This document shows positions 38,201 through 50,200 of a stretch of DNA of 64,000 bases, in pieces; position 1 is the stretch's first letter, and every line of letters begins with the position of its first letter. The position numbers were made by a program, and so were the translations under genes. Source of the DNA: Whitmania pigra (lineage: Eukaryota; Annelida; Clitellata; Hirudinida; Haemopidae); contig JAJTWR010000072.1 in NCBI GenBank assembly GCA_021613335.1, forward strand, positions 87,341-151,340, given 5' to 3'. Under the pieces are notes generated by a model, which did no database searches, was not told the origin of the DNA, and saw only the letters and a list, made by a program, of their open reading frames with translations.

Positions 38201-41200
38201 TACATGGGAAGTCTGTTTTTGATCCAATAAGATAAAAACTTAGAAGGGCTGAGCACAAAAATGTAGATGAAGCAGTTTCAATGGTTAACAAATTCGCGAG
38301 CAACAAAACTTCCCGTCAATGGTGGGTTTTGTGAGAGATCTTTGTGTATTCAATGTAGGAAAAATAATTATGAAGGTTTGCATCGAGAAACGGTTTTTTC
38401 AAGGGCAAATGCAGTTAACTCTAACAAATCATTTGGCACCACTAAATATAAAGATATGTTCATGAAATATTCCCTAATGCACTTTTTCTAGTACATTTTT
38501 GAGGTTTGGGAATACTAAAAAGTTGTATATATATATACTGATATATGTAATGGCAGAAATTAAAATAAAACTATTTTGTATATATATCACTGTTATCAAT
38601 ATCAAATGTTGTGTAAAAATCCCAAAACACATGCAGGTACACTCTTACTTAATAAGGCATTATGTACGTAAAGAAATTGCGAGCACATATTAACATAGTT
38701 TAACAAATGTGCCAAATTTCAGCAAAATCCAAGGTGATGTCAGATGTTGTACTGATTTGACATGGAATGACCCATGTATAAAAAATATTCTACATGGTTT
38801 AAAATACAGTTAATGCAAGCATTTTTTCTTTGCACTAAATATAGTGCACTCTAACCACAAAACAAAGAAACCATAGCATGCAAAACATAATTCAACTAAG
38901 TTAATAAAAATTACAGAAAACATAAGCTTTTACCTGTCTTCTGATTGGTTACTACTTTCCTCATCCAAAGACAATCCAGAAATGTCTATGCACTCCTCAC
39001 TAGAAAACATAAATGTAAACATTTAATCTTTGCATTAAATAATATAATGCACTTTAATTACAACACAAAAGCAACCACATCATGAAAAACATAATTTTAA
39101 TATGTAAGTCAGCAAATATCAGAATATGCCAAACTTTTTACCTGGCTTCTGGTTGGCCAATACTTTCCATACCTGAAGGCAATTCAGAAATGTTCATGAA
39201 ATCATCTCTAGAAATTTCAGTGTTACTCTTGATATTAGCTGAAAATGTCGAAAAAATTGCATAATAACCGCATAAATTAGATAATTCATAAAACAAAGAA
39301 TCGTTTATGCTCAGTATGTTTGCAACTTTGATTTACGGTTTCAACTTCATCTTAGATGCAATTCATCAAACCAAAGGGCGCTTTGTGCGGTGAAGCTGGG
39401 TTGCTAACACAATTTGCAGGAAAGCAATCCTGAGCAAAATTGCATGCCACAATGATATGCAACATCACCATAATCATCTGTGGTTGCTAATAACAAATGA
39501 CTCACTGTAATTATTGGTAATTAGTGATGATGCATCCCTGCCTTTATTTTTCTCAATGCAACTATTCAATATCTGCAGTGACAAAGATGATTATTTCATT
39601 AAAATCATGATTTAAATAAAAGCAATTACATTAATAATCAATAAGTACGAATATCAATGGAGATCATATCGTAATAAATGAAAATGAGGTATTACTTGTA
39701 ACTTCTGGAGCAGCTTTTCATAATTCAAGGTTGTCTTAACAGGTTCCAATCTATAGGCTGATAAAATCACTTATTAGGAAATCATTGATTAAATAATGAC
39801 TGGATTTGGTTAGTATGGACAAATATAAATTAAAGTCATTATTATATTCATTAAACAATGGGGTTAAAAATGAAGTTTAATGCGAAAATTATGAGCAAAT
39901 ACCCTTTAATTTCACAATCGTTGTCCACGCAATATTTCATTTCCAGAACAAACTCCTTCCATAGTTGATTTACAGCTCCAATACCTCCATGGTACTTGTT
40001 GACGATGCAAATGCATATTGCCAATCGGCTAATGAGACTGGAGAGTTGAGCTGATTGGAAGTACTTTGATAGCTCCTAAAGTTATTTTATAAGCAAATGT
40101 TTATGCTACAAATGCGACTTGCACATGCAAATGAAATTATAATTAATAACAAATACGATACTATTGTGTTGATTACTTTGTACATAAGGAAGAACTTGTC
40201 CTCAACTTCATATTCAACTGTAGTGGATGTACCATTTGAATAATGTAACTTTGCATCACAAAACAAGAACTGAAAATAACATTTAAAAATGTCAACATAA
40301 ATGAAACATTTTAAAGTTCAAATCAATCAGAACTTAATATACAATCATCAATCCTTACTGAGAGCCTTATATCAATATTGCAGAAATAACATCTTAGTCA
40401 AATGTCACAGTAAATATTCAAAATAATTTTCCAAATTCCACTATTTAAACTAACACATATATTACTAAACCATCTTCACTATCAGTTATCAGAGATGAGT
40501 TATCATCACAATATTCCTAATCATCATCACAACTTACATTGAGAATGGAATTCAGTGATTCAATGGGAATGAGAGATTCTTCAGGTTTAATGATGAATTT
40601 TGAGGTGACCTTTCTGACCTTGGGCTCTGTTAAACCTTGCATGGCCAGGAAAATGTTTCAAATTGAAAGATTTGCTGATACAATGAATTATGTAAAGATA
40701 TGTACAATATACAGTTTGAATAAAAGCAAAAAATAATATCTTTGTGATACCACAAAATGATTCTTTAAAAAAGTAGAATACTGTCAAAAAAACAAAGGGG
40801 TCATCCCTTACTTTGCATCCACATGTTTGCATAAAAATATTTTGTTATAAATTTAAGTTTGATGAATAAGCAAATAAAAGAAATCAGGTAATAGGCAAGA
40901 GTCAGCATGGATTCACCAAAAGCCTCACAAACCTATTGTGGTTTGAGGAAGTGTCTTACTGACAAGCAGAAAGCAATACTTATAATTTGTTAGGGAATTT
41001 TATGAGGTACCGCACCATCAATTATAAAAGAGTTAATAAATTGCAAACATATCTCATCAAATCGCATTTTATGATGGAAAAGAAGTCTTTCTTCCAGCAA
41101 TAAATATCGATAGTAATACCAGCAATAATGATCAATAGTTCAATTTGCGGGTAAGAAAACTTTCCATTTAATCTGTTGCGAAAAAGGCGGATATCCTCGC

Positions 41201-44200
41201 TGGCTTATAAACAGGTTGCACAACAGAAGACAAAAAGTAGCCATCTGGGGCAAATTTACTCATTGCTGAACACTTGAATGCACATAATTTTGGATACCTA
41301 GGAGACTTGGAATATTTAAGGCTGATGAAACTGGATTGCTTTGGCCAGACTATGACATTTTAAAGGGAGCCTTGTTGCGTTGAAAGTTGAAGGACGAAAA
41401 ACTCCAGCTCTACATTAAAGGAAAGCAGACCAAAGTTCTCCCAAAGCCACCTTAGAGTGGTCAGCCAAGAGACTGGATCACAGTGCACGGGTAAAAAAAA
41501 TTGGACAGGCAGTTCAAAGCAGAAGAAAGGAAGGTGGCATTAATTAGGATATTATATATGTTCCTGGCCTTAAGACCATTAAGATTTTTTATCTTCCACC
41601 TAACACAACAAGTAAGCTCCAACCAGTGGACCATGGGATTATTCAATTGCTAATGGCTTGACATTGTATCAAGAGTACATTCAGCACAGTCAAGCATATT
41701 TGCGCACAACAATGACTAAGAAGATTTGAAACCTTCATTAAACAATTCTGTCAATGATATGGTAGAAATGCTACAGAATATTTGACAGTACTTTTATTTT
41801 GTAGGAGATGAAACTGTTTCAGACAACCTTGACAATATTGAAGCATTTATTTTCAAGCAGGCTGTTATTTAACTGTTAGTTATTGCTAAAAGCAACAAAG
41901 CATATTAAACATTTTAGACTGCGTGTACATGTTCTCAAAGCTGTGTCAGAATAAAGTTGCAAATTGACACTTTTTTTAATGTACTTACATCCCTAAAGTT
42001 TTTAGGGGGTTTTGTGAGTGATCTTTGTTCTTGCAAAAATAATAGGAAAAAATAATAAGAAACATTTATTTTGAGAACTGACACTAGTACTTATTACATA
42101 ATGACAAATCTCTGCTGTTAGTTGGTTTACATGTGCCTTTTGTTGTTAGCAAATACATACTGTTGTACATGCTGTTGCTATCATTATCAATTATTAATTC
42201 ATTTATTAAGGCATATTATGTATATAAACAAAACTGCAAGCACATGCAACAACATATGCAACAACCACACTGATTTTCAGTTTCCTCAATCATCAATGTT
42301 TTTTGCAAACTCTTAGGCCTGCAAGTTGCAACATAACCAGGTTTGAGTGTATCTAAGTTTGTAGTCAACACCTTAGTATGCAGGAAAGTCAGTAAAAAAG
42401 AGGATATGGGTGATTAGGAGAGCAAACTGACTATAGGTGCACTTTTACTGCTATGAATGCCCCCAGGACTCCTGCCAAAAAGAAGGGGAGTCCTCAAATG
42501 ACATCTTTAACATGCCACAATGTATTTGTGGGAGATTGTTCAAAATGAAGAAAGGTTTAAAAATACATTGCATCAATGAGGACTGCCCTAATGTACCAAA
42601 AAATGTGCTGTCCTTGACGTGTTAAAATTGAATAGAACTAGGCTTGAATCTAAAGAATAAACCACACATTCTATAGCTCCACACCAGAGTTTCTTGTTAC
42701 AGGAAAGTATGATTGACTAACTTGGGAGAGGAATTTCTAACTTAACAAGCTGTTATTTAACAAAGAACTTATAAAAAATTCCACATATAATACTACATTA
42801 TACATACTACAGAATGTCTTAATTTGTTTGCTAAAATCTCAATCAATATGTAACTCACCTTCTCTTTGCTTATACATTCTTCTATATTTCAGCATTGAAG
42901 AGATTTGAGGATTTGATGCCAATGGCTCAATTTGTGTTGAAGTACACAGACTTAGTAACATCATTAGACAGTCTCCTTATGATGATAACAGCATTTACAT
43001 TATTTATATAATTAAATGTTACAAAAAAAATTAATTTAATTAAATTAAGAACATCAATTTAATTAATAAAAGTAATAAAATAAATGGTAATAAATTCCAA
43101 ACCCATTGGAACATCAGATGTATCTGCAAGTCTAACTCTAACTGACCAATCGGGAGCTTCAAGAGGATCGTATTCCCTTTGGTATAAAATTAATCAAATT
43201 AGTAATTTACCAAGAAATTTTAAATCCTTCCAACATCAATCAGTAAACGCCAATAAAATTATAAATCTAACGATTCAGGTTTTTCATCATAAGGTTTGCG
43301 ATCACTTTGGTTTAAAATTAAACAAATTAGTATTTTATCGATTAATTTATTTTTTAATATCTTCCAGCGTCAATCAGTAAACATTAACAAACTATAAATC
43401 TAACTGACCAGTGGGTATCTTCAGGAGGATCCAAATCACTTTGGCTTGAAATTAAACAAATTAGTAATTTATCAAGAATATGTAGTCCTTTCCAACATTA
43501 ATCAATAAACTTTAATAAGCCAAAACCACTTACCTGGTGTTATCATAGAAATTACATTCCATTGGATCTGACCAAATAGCACAAAGCTCAAATTCACTGC
43601 AAAAGAATAATTTCAAATACTTTTTGGTAAAAGTGAATGTGCTATTTGAGATTTTGAATAATACATGATTAAATAGAGTGAATTATTGAAGCAACCACAA
43701 ATGTAAGCTCACTTGGCAAAGAGTCCACTTGCATCAACACAATCATATTCAATTTCTGCGACCCCAAAATTAATTGCTGTGGATAATATGTGCACCAATT
43801 TTAAAAATTATGTAATGTATTGATAGCCAATAATCATCATAGAACAACAACCACATTCAATTTCTGCTACCCAAAAATTAATTGTTGTGAATAATATATA
43901 CATATTAATCATCTTAGAAGAAACACTGTCCCTGATCTAATCTGAGACAATCTCATTAGATGTTAATTATTGTAAACACTCACTCACCAGTTAAATCAAG
44001 CAACAAGAAAATTATTTTAAATTTTAGGATTTATGAAACAACTCCATGCCTCTATATATATTTACACAGGCATAATTGTGTTTGTTATGTGGTTTGAAGC
44101 ACAAATCATTTGATTTTCACTTATGCAGTCATTAAATTTTTCTTTTAGTCTGCCTTTACTTGATTAAAAATAAAAATTAACATACCACATCTGATTTTTT

Positions 44201-47200
44201 TGTCTGGATAATCTGACTGTTCATGAAAGGAATAAGTGAGCCTCACAGAGACAGTAACTGGCACATCCTTCTTCACCACCTTTTGAATAACAATCTTGGT
44301 AATTATGCTGAACAATTAGCCTCACATATTCACAAAAATAGTTTGATGGGCTTTAGCACCCCCCCCCAACAAAACAGAAATCTAATTATTCAAACATTGG
44401 TGGCAATATCAACCCATTTTTGTTAATATTCACAAGCAATAATTATAACTTAATAGTTGTTGCTTAAGTTTGCGCTGTTACATAAAACTATTTTTTCCAC
44501 AATGACTTTTTTTATATTTGGCTGAGTGTTATATATAATGTATAATTCATAACATATGTGCAACAAACTAATATATGACTCTTATGCTCATATATAACCC
44601 ATTATATTATAATAATATTTTAATTCATATACTGCACCAACCTCGCTCTTGAACATGTCATGAAAGTAACCCATGCCATAAGAATATACTTTACTACGAC
44701 TCTCCTCTGCCATGAAAGAAGTCCTGAAACCATTCCACTCTAGTATGCCATCAACTATATCTGAAAAGATTGGATTCTTCAAAAAGAGGGGAACATGCCT
44801 GAAATGAAATAGAAGGATTACAATAATATAAAAACCAACAATTATATATCAACGGAATATTAATTCTATGTGTTTTCTATGAGCTAATTTAAGCATCATT
44901 AAGCCAATTTATCAGGTGTACCGGTTAATAAAATGATCAAATGATCCAGAGATAAGGAGAGGTAAACGTGTTTTTGAGAAGCTTTCCATTTTTTCATAAA
45001 TGGTAGAGCTTGTTGGACACTGAACTTCGTCCTAATTGCATCACACACAAGCTCCAGGCTGAGTTGAGTGCAGACATTAAACTTAGCCCCACAACTTCTC
45101 CCAGCTACAAGCATGCAGGACAATGAGAATGTATCAGCACATAGCAGTGTACTCTTTTGTTTCAAGTCCTAGCAAAAGTCCATTTAAGCAACCCAAAGGA
45201 AACTCTCATCAGCTCCCCTCGGCCTCAAGCCTCGTTCGTCTCCTACTTTTCTTTGCCTTGACTCATTCTTCGTTTCGGCTTGGCTTCACAGGCTCTTGTC
45301 TCGATGGGCTCTCGATGCTTGTCTCCGGACTATCTCGTGTTTGTTGATAAGCCTGTTAGTTTTATGTTGCAGGGCCTCAACAAGCTAAATCTAATTACGT
45401 TATCTCTATTAAGTCACAATTACGTTCGTTTTGTTAGAATTTAATAAATTAACCAGTTTAAATTAATTTCGGTTGATTCTCTGAGCGACTGCCTCAAATT
45501 ATGTCTAAATCTCTTATTATTCTTATATATCTTATTCTCCAAAGTTCTCGAGAGGAATAATGAAAGCATAAAGCAAATGTTGGAAATGTCAATAAAAACA
45601 ATAACGGACACAATGAAATCGTCTATTAAGACAGTTATGAAAGGTTTTGCAAAAACAATGACTGAACTTGTTTCAGGATGTCATGAATCAATTTTCTGAA
45701 ATTGTATGGACAAGTTTGGCATGGTTGTTCAAATCTCTGAGACAGACAGACTGAGTGTGGAAGGAACCCAACACAACTTAGCAGAGGCAATTTCCAGAAC
45801 CTTCTGGTTGTTGGAACAAGAGAATGAAGAAAAAATATCAAATCCTCCATCGTGGTCATCACTGGAATGAAACCAATTCCAGGCATTTCTGACACAGCCC
45901 AATTTCTAAACTTTTGTGAAAATCACCTGTCAAGCCATCCGTCATCTCTACAAACCGAATTGGTGGGGACAGTAAGAGACTGGTGGTTCATCTTTCGGGG
46001 TCTCATTGGATTCTCAGGTTTTCTGCATGCTCTGGCATCATGATGTAAAGAGTTCCACTCATTTCAAACTGAAATAATTTATTTTTATTCTCAAGTTATT
46101 CTAAATTTGTTTCTCTGAACTACTAACATGAAATAATGAAGTCATCGTGTGAGCATCCTTTCTCATCAATCCCAGGATATTTAGTTCACGTTTTCCTCTT
46201 TCAGCATGAGTTTTTGAAACTATTCTCAAGGCAATGTTGTTGTCACCAAATTTCCCTCTATATAAAAAACGCATAATTATGATGAAAGTGACACTAATAA
46301 TGCTGTAAACAACAATGTTAACTTTGAACTTCAACTAACTTAACTACAAGTGATTTTCTTTTTGTTGTTTCGAACTGCTTTTGCATGAAAGCACTAAGAC
46401 GTTTGTCAACCTCATCTTGAAGTCCTTTTAACCCCGTGATATCATGTAGTGGATTTTCTGTTAACAAATTTAAAAATTGTGGCTCACAAAAAAGCATTTG
46501 GACTTCTCAATAGCAATAACAGATTTGAGAGGAAATGAAAAGCTAAACATGCACAAAGATATGCAAAGACATGGGTGACCTTCATCCCACGGCTTACGAC
46601 CATAAATCGGTTTCATTTTCGGTCAGACCCTATTTGTTAAGCAACTGCAGGGTTACCAGAATCTTCTTGCAGACATCTACCTGATCAGAAGGATTCACGA
46701 AGACCATCCTGTGATTGAGAAATTCAAGACAATGGCAAGGCATGCACTGCATTGGCCATGCATGTCACTCGACATTGAGCAATAATTAAAAAGCTGCAGC
46801 ATCTGTAATAAATATAGGAACAAACAAATAAACACACAAAAGAGCCCTTGATGTAAAGACATACCCAGCTTTTATGCATAATTTCCTACAAATTACCTTA
46901 TTTTGGTAGAATTTTCAGCATTCAAAAAAACCATTTGTAAGCACCTTGTAAAATTTTATCTCATGTGGTTCCCGTAAATTGTGCAAATCATTGAATTGTG
47001 GCCCATAAATATTAAGACATCTTGGGTTCATTTCATCAATTTCAATTATCGAGAAGATCAAGCACTAAATTGTCATTAAAAAATGATTGCACTATAAAAA
47101 TCATCTTGTTAAAAATTATGAGAAGTTAAGGTTTGAATGTAATATATTACAAAATATTAAATTCTATGTGTCTTAGGCGACCCCTGGCAAAAACGTCTGG

Positions 47201-50200
47201 CAACCCTGAAGGAGGTCACGACCCACTGGCTTAGAGGCTCAAGGAGTTCGTGATATCTAATCAGTATCTGGTCATTTCAGTCCAAAAGAGAGGAATTACA
47301 GGTGCACCTGGTTGTATCGAGCATACCTCAATGAGCTGGGAAGCTATCCATTGAGCCAAGAGGAACCAACTGAGTTTGTAAGTCTTGAGACTTTGCCTAG
47401 CAAATGCACACAGTCAGCACCACACCAACTCCCATGGAAAACATTGGCAGCCTATCGTGTGCCCCAGCCCATTAGTCACATCCCTCAGGAATACTTTAAC
47501 AGGCTTGATCCACCAACTATAAGGTGGCTACCACCAACCCCAAGTTCTTTACTAGAAACAAGGAATTCGAACTAAAGCTTTATTTACAAGCTAAAAATGT
47601 TAGACTAAAAACATCACATAGGCATGCAGGATAGCATGGACGAATGGGTTGCGTGCCTGCATACGGCAGTAATGGCAACAGTCGTACTGTGTCGTGTTTG
47701 AAACCCAGCCTGCACTGCGCCAGCACCCTTGGGAAGGAGCGCTATATAAATGGTTACAAGAAGCACCTTTGACGCTATGCATATGGCGCTATATAAATGA
47801 AGTTACAATCCCAAACAAACAAAAAATTCACGAAAAAAGATCAAACCACGCCTACCAGTTTATTAAACAAATTGTCCTTAATATCAAATCTAGGAGACAT
47901 GTCTGGTGGTCTCAGAGACCCAACCATGACATATCTCCCCCTTAAAGTTACAAAATGATCATATGATTTTTGGCAGATGACGAATCTTTCACTTCTTCCC
48001 TCAGTCTCACAGCTGAAGTGACCCTTTGCAGGATTCGCAGACTTGATCCTCAAGATATTCTCCTTGTCTCTGATAACTAGCAAACCAGTTATAAAATATG
48101 CCCAACAAGAAAAGATAAAGGAGAGATTTTATACATTACACAGGAAGATCTAATCCAACTTCTTCTGCTGCATTTCCTCATTCAGAAAGACTCCAATGGT
48201 CTGAATCGATTCAGATGGATCGACTGAGTTTGTATGTTGTGTGGCCAGACCTAGCGAACATGTGGGTCAGAACCACACTAGCTCCTAAGAAAAACATTGG
48301 CGGCCTATCATGTGCCTCAGCCCGTTATTCACATCCTTCAGGAATACTTTTAATGGGTTCATGATGCAGTTTTCCACAAAGTCATACACTACAATGTGGC
48401 TGCCTCTAGAGGTTGGAATAGCTATTGGGTGCACAAGGATGTGTTCTTCGATGTGGTGGAGCAGCACTATTTTTTCACTATTAAACTAGTGAAAAGCCTT
48501 GGAAGGGCATAACAAGGTTGGTGCAAGGAGCATAGACAGCAGGTTGACTTACGCTTTCCTCAAAAAGATTGTCGAGCCGAGAGAGAACAAAGGCTATGAC
48601 AAGGATCTGTGAGCAGCTTCATTCTGGATCTGGCATACGAGGAGCCAGAAGTAATCTTAAGAGACCACTGCAGGAAAGATGGAGAAAGCCATCGGTCTCT
48701 GGTTTCGATGATCCACCGGATGACTGGGCCAAATCATTATGCAGTGTGAACTGCAGACCAAACCACAAGTCATAAAATGACTATCTCTGGCTGTAGCTAC
48801 AAAGAAATTACAAGTCCCGTCCTGAAAGCTTTCATGGTCACTATAGGCAACTGTGGTGCAGGTGATTGACATAACAAGACCAACAAGGGCCTCCCATAGT
48901 CAAATTTTGCAGGTATAAAGCAGGTGGCATGCAACATGAAGAAAATGTTGAGAGCTTTCCAGCCCAGGCAGCAGTGACCGGCATAACAAGGCCAATGAGT
49001 GCCTCTCCTAGCCGGCAGTAAATGTTGGACACAACAAGACAAAAACCGGACATCCGGTAATCAGCCAGATGCAGCCCCTCTGAAGGTGATTCAAAGGACC
49101 AAAACGTTTGAAGACTAAGGGCATCTTTAAAGTGTTCCTTGAGAACATCATCAGAGACCTACACCAAGCACGGCCATGGACGTGATCTATGCTCTCAAGA
49201 GGCAGGATCGCACTTTGGAGGTTACGAGGACAGCAACGTGACACTGAAAATGATTTTAAAGAAGTGATTTGGCATCACTCCAGTCCAGGCCATAAGAAGG
49301 CCAGTGACTGCTTCCCTTTGTTGTCAGTTTCTGTTTATCGACCTGACGGACATCCGATAGCTTCACTTCAGTGAATGAAACTTTTAGCTTCTACTCCATT
49401 TTTAGGAACAACAATAAAAAAAATAACGATATTTAGATTTTCGCTATTCAAGTATAATACAAGATAATAACACATAAAAGTTCATAATATCAATTTGTTT
49501 AAACAAAAAATCAACTCTAAGTCTTTCTCTAAAGAAAGAATTTCTACAGCTTTTGAGTCACTATCTTTTCTCAGGCTGTTTGCCTGTACCAAGAGATCAC
49601 ATGGTTCATACAGGAACTTGAAAACCAAAATTTAGGACTTTTTAGGACCTTCTACTACATTTTTAGGACCAACATTAGTAACAAAAATAACGATATTTAG
49701 ATTATAATTATTCATTTTTGTATAATTTAGACATAAGACAGTAACACGTGAAAGTTCATAATATCGATTTATTTAAATAAAAATCCATTTTCCTATTATT
49801 TTTAGTACTAAAAATCCGACTTTCGGTAATTTAGGACTTTTTAGGACCTGTACAAACCATGAGATCCTAGTTCTTGCTAAAGAACATTATACCAAACTCA
49901 ATTGGGTGAGTTCCCGATCAGCTAGAACGAAGAAGGGACCGACATAACAGTGGTCCTCAAAAACATTACAAAACTTTTTTATAAATATAACATAAGACCT
50001 TCAAGAGTAAATTGGGTGGAACAAAAATAGAGAAAAACTCACTAGTCAGTGCCTTAGTTACCAATACCTGCAGCACAGAAAAGAAACAGATAAGATTGAT
50101 TGACCGTTCATTGCCACAAATGTACTTACCAGAAGTGTGAGGCTTATTGCTGCATGTAAACACATATCAGCAATGTCCATTTCTTTATCAGGAAATGCCT

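Noticed and set aside
43713..43900. Second 'tctgc-acc-caaaaattaatt' repeat near 43755 and 43860
   Set aside because: It looked like a duplicated exon edge but only the flank is copied; I could not support a second exon.
48797..49244. Overlapping minus-strand frames
   Set aside because: They are opposite the H4 pseudogene and repeats, with no motif of their own.
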